From JAXMDC01 sp046349035 (lineage in GTDB: Bacteria; Pseudomonadota; Alphaproteobacteria; Rhizobiales; Kaistiaceae), in NCBI GenBank assembly GCA_046349035.1, contig JAXMDC010000004.1, forward strand, positions 62,001 through 126,000: a DNA stretch of 64,000 bases. The letters are read 5' to 3'. Position 1 is the first letter of the stretch. Each line of letters opens with the position of its first letter. Both the position numbers and the translations under genes were made by a program. The notes under the pieces are model-generated. The model made no database searches, had not been told where the DNA came from, and saw only the letters and a program-made list of their open reading frames with translations. Positions 29,392-38,012 of the stretch are shown here, one piece after another.

Positions 29392-29889
29392 TCACGCCTC
29401 GCCGATGGTCTCGAACAACACCGATTGTAGAGACTCGCGCGCGCTCTTGCCTGCCCAAACCACGAATTGGAAGGCCTCGTAGTATCGGTCGCAGGCGCTG
29501 GTCGCCATCGCCAGCATCGTCTCGATTTCTGCATCGGTCGGGCCGCGGCCGCCGATCAGCGACGCCGAATGCCGATACATCAGCACCCCGGCATCGGCCC
29601 AGAAGTCGAAGTGGCCGGCGATAAGTTGAGCGTTGATCAGCGCCAGCAGGCGCATGATCTCAACCTCGCGCACCGCTGTGACGCGAAGATCGAAGCTTGC
29701 CGCCAGGTGAATGGCTTCGACGTCAGGCATCCACGAGAAGGAGACGTGATACTCGGCCATCTCGCCGACGACCGATACGGTGATCTCGTCCGATCCCGAT
29801 CGCTCGAAAGCCCAGTCATTCTCGCCGGCGATCAATTCGATGCGATCCACCGGATTGCGCGCAGCCTCGTCGAAAGCGGTAAGGCTCAT
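29392..29889 (-). CDS. YbjN domain-containing protein
   Basis: The 165-residue protein matches the YbjN family (a T3SS-chaperone-like fold proposed to act in signal transduction): a two-layer pattern around YHVSFSWMPDVEAIHLAASFDL, then LLALINAQLIAGHFDFW and MYRHSASL, and CDRYYEAFQFVVW. It has no signal peptide or membrane helix. It precedes proC with a 3-base gap; the ubiK-ybjN-proC order is common in Rhizobiales. Confidence 0.87.
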   Translation of the reverse strand: MSLTAFDEAARNPVDRIELIAGENDWAFERSGSDEITVSVVGEMAEYHVSFSWMPDVEAIHLAASFDLRVTAVREVEIMRLLALINAQLIAGHFDFWADAGVLMYRHSASLIGGRGPTDAEIETMLAMATSACDRYYEAFQFVVWAGKSARESLQSVLFETIGEA

Positions 29890-30132
29890 CTCCCCCCCGG
29901 ATAGGTGACGACGCGACTACTCGTGGGATAAATACAGCGCGATACAACTAGAGACTTGCCACTAGAACATCACGCTGAACTGTAGTCGATTCGCCGCGTC
30001 GTTCTTTGGCCACCGCGAATCTTCTTGTGGGAGCGAGTATAGAACGCCCGGCCGCATGGCGAGCATTCTTCGTCGGCATCGGCGGAAAAGAGCTGTGGAG
30101 AGTGCTTATGAGGTGTGGAGGAATCGGCAGTC

Positions 30133-30453
30133 TCAGCCGGACTTCCTCTTCGCCTTGCTGCCTGCAGCCGGCCGACTTGCCTCGGGCTTGGCCTTGCCCG
30201 TGGTGCTGCCGAGCTTTGCTTCCAAAGCCGCGACCCGCGCCCCCAATCGTTCGTTCTCGATACGCGCCTTGCTTGCGAGTTCCTTGACCGCCTCGAAATC
30301 CTCTCGGCGCACCAGGTCGAGTTCTCCAATGATGCGTTCGGCCTGGGACCGGAAGAACGTTTCCGCCTCGCGCTGAAAACCTTGCGCCACACTCGCCGCG
30401 TCGCCGACGAAGCGGGCAAACTCGTCGAAGAGGTGCGTGCCGTCCTTAGTCAT
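30133..30453 (-). CDS. ubiK: UbiK/BMFP accessory factor
   Basis: The 106-residue protein is a small coiled-coil BMFP-domain protein: FDEFARFVGDAASVAQGFQ, then the helix SQAERIIGELDLVRREDFEAV and a second helix ENERLGARVAALEAKLG. A Lys/Ala/Pro-rich tail (KPEASRPAAGSKAKRK) follows. In E. coli UbiK helps ubiquinone synthesis under aerobic conditions. ATG 30453 is chosen because family similarity starts there and a GGGGA site precedes it. Confidence 0.87.
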   Translation of the reverse strand: MTKDGTHLFDEFARFVGDAASVAQGFQREAETFFRSQAERIIGELDLVRREDFEAVKELASKARIENERLGARVAALEAKLGSTTGKAKPEASRPAAGSKAKRKSG

Positions 30454-30575
30454 ATTGTCCCCTTCTGATCCACACTTGCGATCCCGGTATCGGTCGACCT
30501 CTAGCAAGCGCCGGCGCCAGCGATTGCTGGCGGGGCGGGCGGTTGCTATCTGAGGATCACGTCGGAGGAAGGTCA

Positions 30576-30962
30576 ATGCCCCGCGCCGCCGCACTGCTCG
30601 CCGTAGCTTCCGCCGCGTTTCTCGCCGCCTGCGGCAAGCCCGCGGAGATTGTCGAAAAGTCCTATTTCGCCGGCAACGACTATTGGGTTGTGATCGTCAA
30701 CCGGAGCGCCCTGAAGAACCCCGCCGAACTCACTCCGATTGCCCGCCGGCTTTGCCAGGAGAAGGAAGCATGCCTTGTCGGCATGTGGTTCGACGCTAAG
30801 AAGGCCCCGAACTTCTTGCCGGTCAACGCCGAGCAGCGCCGGGAGCAAATCTACATCTACGGCTGGCGTGAGGCGACCAAGGCGGAGATCGCCAACTGGA
30901 ATTGCGAAGTCTTCCCGAACCGGCCGGCCAACGACTGCATGACCGTCTCGCTCAACCGCTGA
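30576..30962 (+). CDS. Small lipoprotein upstream of lgt, unknown function
   Basis: The 128-residue product has a lipoprotein signal with lipobox LAAC (Cys19) and a mature domain with conserved-looking YWVVIVNRSALKNPAEL, LCQEKEACLVGMWF and a C-terminal cysteine pair. A GGAGGAAGG ribosome site lies 3 bases before the ATG. It ends 7 bases before lgt, whose product would lipidate it. I do not recognise the family. Confidence 0.7.
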   Translation: MPRAAALLAVASAAFLAACGKPAEIVEKSYFAGNDYWVVIVNRSALKNPAELTPIARRLCQEKEACLVGMWFDAKKAPNFLPVNAEQRREQIYIYGWREATKAEIANWNCEVFPNRPANDCMTVSLNR

Positions 30963-30969
30963 GGCGGCC

Positions 30970-31818
30970 ATGCTGGTCATTCCCTTCCCCGCATTCGACC
31001 CGGTCCTCATCGACATCGGTCCCCTGCAGATCCGCTGGTACGCGCTTGCCTATATCGCCGGCATATTTCTCGGCTGGTGGGCCGCCAAGCGGCTCACGGC
31101 TCGCCCCGATCTCTGGGGACCGTCGGGCTCGCCGCTGTCGCCGCTCGATATCGACGACGTCGTTGTGTGGATCACTCTCGGCATCGTGCTCGGCGGTCGG
31201 CTCGGTTATGTCGCGGTCTACGATCCCGCGCGCTTTGCCGCTCACCCGCTCGATATCCTCGCTGTCTGGGAAGGCGGCATGTCTTTCCATGGCGGTTTTG
31301 TCGGCACCGTGGTTGCCCTCGTCCTCTTCGCGCGGCGGCGCCGCCTGCCGCTTTGGTCGCTGATCGACGTCATCGCGACGGTGGTGCCCTATGGCCTGTT
31401 CTTTGGCCGCCTCGCCAACTTTGTGAATGGTGAGCTGTGGGGGAGGCCCAGTTTTGCGCCTTGGGCGATGATCTTCCCCAACGCCGGCCCGCCGATCCCG
31501 CGCCATCCGAGCCAGCTCTACGAGGCGGCCCTTGAAGGCATCGCCTTGTTCCTGCTGATGCGCTTTCTCGCCTTCGGTCCGCCGAAGGCACTTTCTCGTC
31601 CGGGGATGATCTCCGGGGCGTTCGCCGCTTTCTACGCTTTGGCGCGCATCTTCGTGGAGCAGTTTCGCGAACCGGACGCCCAGATCGGCTTCCTCCCCGG
31701 CGGCCTGACGATGGGCATGGCTTTGTCGATACCGATGCTGCTTCTCGGCCTCGGCCTAGTCGCCCGGGCACTGACCCGCCAGGGCCCGGCGGTCGCCCCG
31801 ACCGATCGCGGACAATGA
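30970..31818 (+). CDS. lgt: Prolipoprotein diacylglyceryl transferase
   Basis: Lgt transfers diacylglycerol from phosphatidylglycerol to the lipobox cysteine of prolipoproteins in the inner membrane. The 282 residues include IRWYALAYIAGI, the SFHGGFVG segment, the signature GRLANFVNGELWGR and HPSQLYEA, and the typical seven membrane helices. The lipoprotein gene just upstream is a plausible substrate. Its stop overlaps the next start (ATGA at 31815). Confidence 0.96.
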   Translation: MLVIPFPAFDPVLIDIGPLQIRWYALAYIAGIFLGWWAAKRLTARPDLWGPSGSPLSPLDIDDVVVWITLGIVLGGRLGYVAVYDPARFAAHPLDILAVWEGGMSFHGGFVGTVVALVLFARRRRLPLWSLIDVIATVVPYGLFFGRLANFVNGELWGRPSFAPWAMIFPNAGPPIPRHPSQLYEAALEGIALFLLMRFLAFGPPKALSRPGMISGAFAAFYALARIFVEQFREPDAQIGFLPGGLTMGMALSIPMLLLGLGLVARALTRQGPAVAPTDRGQ

Positions 31819-32939
31819 CTTCCCCCGGCACTCCTGTGGTCGACCCCGCCGCAACGCCCCTCGCCCGCGAACTTACGGATCGGGTTCGCAGGCAAGGGCC
31901 AATTACCGTCGCCGACTATATGGCCGCCTGCCTTCTCGATCCGCGCCACGGATATTACCGCAAGCGCGAACCATTCGGCGTTCGCGGCGATTTCGTCACC
32001 GCTCCGGAAGTCAGCCAGATGTTCGGCGAGTTGATCGGCGTCTGGGCAGTCGCGACCTGGGAAGCAATGGGCTCACCCGACCGCTTTGCCCTCGTCGAAC
32101 TCGGCCCGGGACGCGGGACTTTGATGGCCGACCTCCTCCGGGCCGCGCGGGTCCGACCGGCGTTTCGCGCCGCCGCGACCGTGCACCTTGTCGAAGCCAG
32201 TCTGAGGCTCAGACAAATCCAGGCGGCGACGCTCGCTGCGTGCGGCTGCACCCCGCTGTGGCACGACAGCCTTGACGACGTTCCCGCCACCCCGATGCTG
32301 GTCATCGCCAACGAGTTCTTCGACGCCCTGCCAATCCACCAACTCGTCGCCGGCGCGGCCGGCTGGGCGGAGCGCTTTGTCGCTGTCGGCCGCGACGGCG
32401 CCCTGGGGTATGCCGAGGGCCCCTGCTTCGCCCTCGCCCCACCACCAGGTCCAGCCGCACCGGGCACGACAGCGGAAGTCTCGCTCGCCGCGCGCGCCTT
32501 AACGACCCACCTCGGCATGGTCCTTTCAGATTCAGGCGGCGCCGGCATTGTCGTCGACTACGGCTACGCCGGGCCCGCGTTCGGCGACACCCTCCAGGCC
32601 CTCTATCGCGGACAGCCGGATCATCCGCTCGCCCATCCCGGCGAAGCCGACCTAACGGCGCATGTCGATTTCGGCGCTTTGGCCGAGGCGGCGACGACCG
32701 GCGGCGCGGCGGTTCACCCGCTGCTCACCCAGGCGGAGTTCCTCGGTCGTTTGGGCATTCGCGAGCGCGCGGAACGACTGGCGGCGGGCAAAGACGCAGT
32801 GACTTCGACCGCCGTTGGCACGGCCCTTCGCCGTCTCACCGAACCCTCTGAGATGGGCGATCTGTTCAAAGTGCTTTGCATTTCGTCGGGGGTATTTTCC
32901 GTACCAGCTTTCGACCCGCCCGAAAGGAGCGGCCGATGA
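31815..32939 (+). CDS. MidA/NDUFAF7-type SAM-dependent methyltransferase
   Basis: The 374-residue protein matches DUF185/MidA, the family of mitochondrial NDUFAF7, which methylates an arginine of complex I subunit NDUFS2. Motifs include YMAACLLDPRHGYY, the SAM-binding VELGPGRGTLMADLLRA, the ANEFFDALP block and GIVVDYGY. It overlaps lgt by 4 bases and pgeF by 4 bases, so the three are coupled. A bacterial complex I role is inferred from the family. Confidence 0.9.
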   Translation: MTSPGTPVVDPAATPLARELTDRVRRQGPITVADYMAACLLDPRHGYYRKREPFGVRGDFVTAPEVSQMFGELIGVWAVATWEAMGSPDRFALVELGPGRGTLMADLLRAARVRPAFRAAATVHLVEASLRLRQIQAATLAACGCTPLWHDSLDDVPATPMLVIANEFFDALPIHQLVAGAAGWAERFVAVGRDGALGYAEGPCFALAPPPGPAAPGTTAEVSLAARALTTHLGMVLSDSGGAGIVVDYGYAGPAFGDTLQALYRGQPDHPLAHPGEADLTAHVDFGALAEAATTGGAAVHPLLTQAEFLGRLGIRERAERLAAGKDAVTSTAVGTALRRLTEPSEMGDLFKVLCISSGVFSVPAFDPPERSGR

Positions 32940-33736
32940 GCCTCGCACCGCTCCGCGACGACACATTGACAGCCGCGGGCATCCGCCACGGCTTTTTCAC
33001 CCGCGAGGGCGGAGTATCGGGCGGCATCTACGCCAGCCTCAACTGCGGTCTCGGCTCGAAGGACAGCCGCGCCAATGTTCTCGCCAACCGTGCGCGTGTC
33101 GCGGAGGCCCTCTGCATTTCGCCGAGCGCCCTTGTCACTCCATACCAAGTGCACGGTGCGACCGCGATCGTGCTCTCCGCGGCTCCCGCCGAAGGGCGGC
33201 GGCCGGAGGCGGACGCCCTGGTCACGAGCGAGCCGGGGCTGGCGATCGGTGTCGGAACGGCCGACTGCGGCCCCATCCTCTTCGCTGACCGCGTCGCCGG
33301 CGTCATCGGCGTTGCCCACGCCGGTTGGCGGGGAGCGCTTGCCGGTATCCTGGAGTCCACCGTCGCCGCCATGGTCACACTCGGCGCCTCCGCCGCAGGC
33401 ATTCATGCCGTGCTCGGACCGACCATTTCGCAGCGCTCCTATGAAGTCGGCGACGATTTCAAACAGCGGTTCCTGGCGGCGGAGCCAAACAGCCAGGAGC
33501 TCTTCGTGCCCGCCGGCCGACCGGGCCACGCGCTGTTCGACCTCCCGGGATTCATCGGCACCCGTCTGGCACAGCTGAAGCTTGGATCCGTCGCTGACCT
33601 CTCCCTATGCACCTATCGCGACCCGGAACGCTTCTTTTCCTTCCGCCGTGCCACCCATCAATCGGAGCCCGACTACGGCCGCATGCTTGCGGCGATTGCC
33701 CTCCCCGGCGCGGCTGAACAACGCAGCGCCGGGTAG
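32936..33736 (+). CDS. pgeF: Peptidoglycan editing factor PgeF (YfiH, polyphenol-oxidase family)
   Basis: The 266-residue protein carries the metal-site blocks of the YfiH/laccase-domain family: YQVHGATAIVL, TADCGPILFAD and GVAHAGWRGALAG, plus QRSYEVGDDF near the C-terminus. In E. coli PgeF limits misincorporation of non-standard residues such as serine into murein precursors; related proteins are described as purine nucleoside-processing enzymes. Its start overlaps midA (ATGA). Confidence 0.92.
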   Translation: MSLAPLRDDTLTAAGIRHGFFTREGGVSGGIYASLNCGLGSKDSRANVLANRARVAEALCISPSALVTPYQVHGATAIVLSAAPAEGRRPEADALVTSEPGLAIGVGTADCGPILFADRVAGVIGVAHAGWRGALAGILESTVAAMVTLGASAAGIHAVLGPTISQRSYEVGDDFKQRFLAAEPNSQELFVPAGRPGHALFDLPGFIGTRLAQLKLGSVADLSLCTYRDPERFFSFRRATHQSEPDYGRMLAAIALPGAAEQRSAG

Positions 33737-33786
33737 ACCGGGACGCCTTTTGCCGTTAGACACGCGACAAGAGCCGGGGACAAGAA

Positions 33787-34287
33787 ATGGTGGCACGGCG
33801 ATCACTCTGGCGCGGCCTGACGGTGTTATGCGCGGCGGCGAGCCTTGCCGCCTGCAACAGCATGATCCCGACGGTCGATTTCGGCTTCAGTTCGCCAGGC
33901 CCGGCGCCGCAATTGGTCAAGGCGCGGCAAGCGCGTTTCGCCTTTGCGCCGATTGTCGGCCCGGCAACGCCGATCAGCGACCTGATGCAGCGGATCAACG
34001 CCTCAGCCGGTGCGCGAAAATTGCCGATAGTCCCGTTCGGCGACGCCAACGCCACCTATATCGTCAAAGGCCATTTGTCGGCGGTCGGTGGGCGCAATCA
34101 AGGCACGCTCATCTACGTCTGGGACATTGTTGATCGGCAGGACCGGCGTATTTTCCGCGTGAGCGGCCAGGAGGACACCGGTGGCGGGGCGCCCGACCCT
34201 TGGGTCAATGTACGTGGCGGCACGCTTGGCATTGTCGCCACCCGTACCGTGGACGCCATTGCCGCGTGGCTGAGCAACCAGCCCTGA
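33787..34287 (+). CDS. Lipoprotein, unknown function
   Basis: The 166-residue product has a lipobox SLAAC (Cys23) and a mature beta-rich domain with RFAFAPIVGPATPISDLMQRI, FGDANATYIVKGHLSAVGG and TLIYVWDIVDRQDRRIFRVSG. It lies between pgeF and prs in an order often seen in Rhizobiales. I do not recognise a named family. Confidence 0.72.
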   Translation: MVARRSLWRGLTVLCAAASLAACNSMIPTVDFGFSSPGPAPQLVKARQARFAFAPIVGPATPISDLMQRINASAGARKLPIVPFGDANATYIVKGHLSAVGGRNQGTLIYVWDIVDRQDRRIFRVSGQEDTGGGAPDPWVNVRGGTLGIVATRTVDAIAAWLSNQP

Positions 34288-34330
34288 GCACCGCTCTTAG
34301 GACCGCTCTTTGCCCAGCCCGCGGATACGA

Positions 34331-34360
34331 TTGCCTTTTTTGGCCCGGCAAGGCTAAGAA
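34331..34360 (+). promoter_or_regulatory. Weak candidate promoter for prs
   Basis: TTGCCT (34331-34336) and TAAGAA (34355-34360) are separated by 18 bases, 42 bases before the prs start. Matches to consensus are partial. Confidence 0.3.
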
Positions 34361-34402
34361 CCGGTCGCTAAGCCCATTCCGCCCCTGAAGACGAGCGCCG
34401 CG

Positions 34403-35335
34403 ATGAAACTGGTTGCTGGCAACTCCAACCGCGCGCTGGCGGAATCGATCGCCGACTATTTGAACCTCGGCTTGGCCAAGTGCCTGGTGCGCCGTTTCGC
34501 CGACCAGGAAATCTTCGTCGAGATTCTCGAGAACGTGCGCGGCGAAGACGTCTTCGCCATTCAATCGACGAGCTATCCCGTCAATGACAATCTGATGGAA
34601 TTGCTCATCATCATCGACGCGCTGCGCCGCGCTTCGGCACGCCGAATCACGGCGGTGATTCCCTATTTCGGCTACGCTCGCCAGGACCGCAAGCCGGGGC
34701 CACGGACGCCGATTTCGGCCAAGCTCGTTGCCAACCTGATTACCCGCGCAGGCGCTGACCGGGTGCTGACCCTCGACCTTCACGCCGGCCAGATCCAAGG
34801 GTTCTTCGACATCCCCACCGACAACCTCTACTCCGTGCCGGCGATCTCGCGCGACATTCGCGACCACGCCGACATCCGCAATGCGATGGTGGTCTCCCCC
34901 GACGTCGGCGGCGTGGTACGGGCTCGCGCGCTGGCCAAGCGCATCGACGCGCCGCTCGCGATCGTCGACAAGCGGCGGGAGCGTCCCGGCGATTCCGAGG
35001 TGATGAACATCATCGGCGAGATCGGCGGCAAGGATTGCATCCTCTTCGATGACATCGTCGATTCCGCCGGCACCATCTGCAACGCCGCCAACGCCCTGGT
35101 CGCCCACGGAGCCCGGTCGGTTCGGGCCTACTCGACGCATGGCGTCCTGTCCGACGGCGCGGTTGCGCGTGTTGCCGCCTCCGACCTCAGCGAACTGGTG
35201 ATTACCGACTCGATCCATCCGACCGACGAGGTTCGACAGGCGGACAAGATCCGCGTCATGCCGATCGGCGCGCTGATCGGTGAGGCGATCGCCCGCACCG
35301 CCGAAGAAAAGTCGGTTTCCAGCCTTTTCGACTAG
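34403..35335 (+). CDS. prs: Ribose-phosphate pyrophosphokinase
   Basis: This cytoplasmic enzyme makes PRPP from ribose-5-phosphate and ATP for purine, pyrimidine, NAD, His and Trp synthesis. The 310 residues include FADQEIFVEI, the ARQDRKPGPRTPIS block, LTLDLHAGQIQGFF, VVSPDVGGVVRARALAK and the PRPP loop FDDIVDSAGTICNAA. Length is typical (about 310). It is followed by rplY after 115 bases that contain a likely promoter for that gene. Confidence 0.97.
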   Translation: MKLVAGNSNRALAESIADYLNLGLAKCLVRRFADQEIFVEILENVRGEDVFAIQSTSYPVNDNLMELLIIIDALRRASARRITAVIPYFGYARQDRKPGPRTPISAKLVANLITRAGADRVLTLDLHAGQIQGFFDIPTDNLYSVPAISRDIRDHADIRNAMVVSPDVGGVVRARALAKRIDAPLAIVDKRRERPGDSEVMNIIGEIGGKDCILFDDIVDSAGTICNAANALVAHGARSVRAYSTHGVLSDGAVARVAASDLSELVITDSIHPTDEVRQADKIRVMPIGALIGEAIARTAEEKSVSSLFD

Positions 35336-35355
35336 CTTTCACCGCGCCAAGCGGG

Positions 35356-35384
35356 TTGCGTCGCGGCCGTGCCTCTCCTATAAG
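35356..35384 (+). promoter_or_regulatory. Candidate promoter for rplY-pth
   Basis: TTGCGT (35356-35361) and TATAAG (35379-35384) are separated by exactly 17 bases, giving a transcript leader of about 60 bases before rplY. This is one of the better sigma70-type matches in the window. Confidence 0.5.
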
Positions 35385-35450
35385 CCCGCCTCAAAGCCGC
35401 TGCGCTCGCCGCCGCGGCTTCGTTAATCATTGCTGAGCTAGGAGTAAGTT

Positions 35451-36128
35451 ATGGCCGAGAGCTACGAGCTCGCCGCGTCCCCGCGCGAAAGGATCGGCAA
35501 GGGTGGTGCGCGCTCGTCCCGCCGCGACGGAATGATCCCAGCGGTCATCTATGGTGGTGGCGAAGGCCCAATTGCCGTGTCGCTCGGCCAGCAAGAGGTC
35601 TCCAAGCGCATCTTCGGCGGCGGGTTTCTGACGACGGTGGCAACGCTGATCGTCGACGGGAAGAAGGTGCGGGTGCTGCCGCGCGACTACCAGCTCGATC
35701 CGGTCAAGGACCGGCCGATGCATGTCGATTTCATGCGCATCACCGCCGGATCGCGAATCGTCCTCGACATTCCGGTGCGGTTCATCAACGACATCGCCGC
35801 TCCCGGTATCAAGCGCGGCGGCGTGCTCAACATCGTGCGCCACGCCATCCGCGTCTCCTGCCCGGCTGACGCCATCCCCGATCACATCACCTGCGATCTG
35901 ACCGGTCTCGACATTAACGACTCCCTCCACATCTCCGCAGTGGCTCTGCCGGAGGGCGTTCGTCCGACAATCGCCCGTGACTTCACCGTCGCCACTATCG
36001 CCTCACCGGCCGGTCTCAAGGAAGAGGCGGCGGCAGCGCAGGCTGCGGCCGCGGCGGCTGCAGGAGCTCCCGAGGGCGAAGCGGGAGAGGAAGCGACTGC
36101 CGCAACGGAAGAGAAAGCCGCCGACTAG
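35451..36128 (+). CDS. rplY: 50S ribosomal protein L25/general stress protein Ctc
   Basis: The 225-residue protein binds 5S rRNA in the large subunit. It is the long (TL5/Ctc) form: an N-terminal L25 domain (ERIGKGGARSSRRDGMIPAVIYGGG, then YQLDPVKDRPMHVDFMRI) followed by a beta domain (CDLTGLDINDSLHISAVALPEGV) and an Ala/Glu-rich tail. It is followed by pth 36 bases later, as is usual in this class. Confidence 0.95.
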   Translation: MAESYELAASPRERIGKGGARSSRRDGMIPAVIYGGGEGPIAVSLGQQEVSKRIFGGGFLTTVATLIVDGKKVRVLPRDYQLDPVKDRPMHVDFMRITAGSRIVLDIPVRFINDIAAPGIKRGGVLNIVRHAIRVSCPADAIPDHITCDLTGLDINDSLHISAVALPEGVRPTIARDFTVATIASPAGLKEEAAAAQAAAAAAAGAPEGEAGEEATAATEEKAAD

Positions 36129-36164
36129 CGCGTGGCCGCCGGCGGGAGACAACGAGCGACCGCC

Positions 36165-36857
36165 ATGTTCCTCCTGGTCGGCCTGGGCAATCCGGGGCCG
36201 GAATACGAGAACAACCGCCACAACATCGGCTTCATGGCGCTGGACGCCATCCAGCGCCATGGCTTTTCACCGTGGCGCAAGGGCTTTGCAGGTCTTACCG
36301 CCGAGGGCACGCTGGGCAGCGTCAAGACGCTGCTACTGAAGCCGCTGACCTATATGAACGAGTCGGGTCGCAGCGTCGCCGAGGCCTCGCGGTTCCACAA
36401 GGTCGAACCCGCCGACATTCTGGTCATCCACGACGAGATCGACCTACCTGCGGGCAAGCTCCGCATGAAGGTCGGCGGCGGTTCGGGCGGTCACAACGGC
36501 GTACGCTCCGTCACCGCTCATATCGGCGACTCCTTTCGCCGCATGCGCCTAGGGGTCGGCCATCCCGGCCACAAGGACGCCGTCCACAATCACGTGCTCC
36601 GCGACTTCGCCAAAGCCGACCGGGAATGGGTTAGCGAATTGTTGGAAGCGATTACCGCCAACGCGCCGCTGCTCGCCGAAGGCAAAGACTCGACTTTCGC
36701 CAACAAGGTGCATCTCGCCACCAACCCCGGCGGCGACGATCCCCCGCCGCGCGATCCCCCTCCTCCCCGGCCAACGCCGCCGACCCGACCGCCCAGCCCC
36801 GAATCCGGCGGTCCCCTTGCCGGTGCGCTTCGGCGCTTGTTCGGCAAGCAGAGCTAG
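36165..36857 (+). CDS. pth: Peptidyl-tRNA hydrolase
   Basis: Pth recycles peptidyl-tRNA by cutting the ester bond. The 230 residues show VGLGNPGPEYENNRHNIGF (catalytic His in RHN), LLKPLTYMNESGRSV, VIHDEIDLPAGKLRMK and GGSGGHNGVRSV. About 45 extra residues at the C-terminus are Pro/Asp-rich (PPPRDPPPPRPTPPTRPP) before a short basic end, making it longer than E. coli Pth (194). ATG 36165 is chosen because the catalytic domain begins there. Confidence 0.96.
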   Translation: MFLLVGLGNPGPEYENNRHNIGFMALDAIQRHGFSPWRKGFAGLTAEGTLGSVKTLLLKPLTYMNESGRSVAEASRFHKVEPADILVIHDEIDLPAGKLRMKVGGGSGGHNGVRSVTAHIGDSFRRMRLGVGHPGHKDAVHNHVLRDFAKADREWVSELLEAITANAPLLAEGKDSTFANKVHLATNPGGDDPPPRDPPPPRPTPPTRPPSPESGGPLAGALRRLFGKQS

Positions 36858-36903
36858 TTCCATCGATCACGGCGCAGCCGGGTCTCCCTGAGGGTTTTCG
36901 TCC

Positions 36904-38001
36904 ATGGGTTTCAAGTGCGGCATCGTCGGCCTGCCCAATGTCGGGAAATCGACGCTGTTCAACGCTTTGACGCGCACCGCGGCCGCTCAGGCTGCCAACT
37001 ATCCCTTCACCACCATTGAGCCGAACTCCGGCGAGGTTGCCGTCCCCGATCCGCGCCTCAACACCATCGCCAAGATCGCTAAGTCGGCACAGATCGTCCC
37101 GACTCGCCTGACCTTTGTCGACATCGCCGGCCTGGTGCGCGGCGCCTCCAAGGGCGAGGGCCTCGGCAACCAGTTCCTTGCCAATATTCGCGAGGTCGAC
37201 GCGATCGCTCACGTACTGCGCTGCTTCGAGAGCACCGACATTACCCATGTCGAGGGCCGGGTCGATCCGGTCGCCGACGCGGCGACCGTCGAGACCGAAC
37301 TGATGCTGGCCGATCTCGAGAGCCTCGAGCGCCGCATCAAGCCGATCGAGAAGAAGGCAACCTCCGGCGACAAGGAAGCGAAGGCCGAAGCCGCATTGAT
37401 GAACAGGGCGCTGGCGCTTCTGCGCGAGGGGAAGCCGGTGCGGCAGCTGACCCTCGACCCCGCCGGAGCCAAAGCGCTGCGCGGGCTCGGCCTGCTGACC
37501 GCCAAGCCCGTCCTATATGTCTGCAACGTCGAGGAGGCCTCCTGCGCGACCGGCAACGCCCATTCCCGAGCCGTCGAAAAGATGGCCGCCTCCGAGGGCG
37601 CCGGCTGCGTCGTCATTTCCGCAGCGATCGAGGCGGAGATCGCTCTGCTCGGCGAAGCTGACGCACGTGATTTTTTGGCGAGCCTTGGCCTCACGGAGCC
37701 CGGCCTCGATCGCCTGATCCGGGCTGGCTATGCCCTCCTCGACCTCGTCACATTCTTCACCGCCGGTCCCAAAGAAGCGCGCGCCTGGACCGTGGTCAAA
37801 GGCGCGCATGCACCGCAAGCAGCCGGCGTCATCCACACCGATTTCGAGCGCGGCTTCATCCGCGCCCAGACCATCGCCTATGACGATTTCGTCCGCCTCG
37901 GCGGCGAGCAGGGCGCACGCGAGGCCGGACGCGCCCGCGACGAAGGCAAGGACTATGTCGTTGCCGACGGCGATGTGATGCTCTTCAAGTTCAACGTCTG
38001 A
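36904..38001 (+). CDS. ychF: Redox-regulated ATPase YchF (OLA1-type)
   Basis: The 365-residue protein is a universally conserved Obg-family P-loop ATPase that associates with ribosomes and negatively affects oxidative stress response. Motifs: GLPNVGKSTLFNALT, DIAGLVRGASKGEGLGNQFL, the CNVEE segment replacing NKxD, and a C-terminal TGS domain (DLVTFFTAGPKEARAWTVVKG, VVADGDVMLFKFNV). Length matches E. coli YchF (363). It follows pth by 46 bases. Confidence 0.97.
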   Translation: MGFKCGIVGLPNVGKSTLFNALTRTAAAQAANYPFTTIEPNSGEVAVPDPRLNTIAKIAKSAQIVPTRLTFVDIAGLVRGASKGEGLGNQFLANIREVDAIAHVLRCFESTDITHVEGRVDPVADAATVETELMLADLESLERRIKPIEKKATSGDKEAKAEAALMNRALALLREGKPVRQLTLDPAGAKALRGLGLLTAKPVLYVCNVEEASCATGNAHSRAVEKMAASEGAGCVVISAAIEAEIALLGEADARDFLASLGLTEPGLDRLIRAGYALLDLVTFFTAGPKEARAWTVVKGAHAPQAAGVIHTDFERGFIRAQTIAYDDFVRLGGEQGAREAGRARDEGKDYVVADGDVMLFKFNV

Positions 38002-38012
38002 CGGCGGCCGTA

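Noticed and set aside
29890..30132. Possible small gene or RNA between ybjN and ubiK
   Set aside because: Short frames here lack ribosome sites and no stable RNA fold or tRNA pattern could be recognised.
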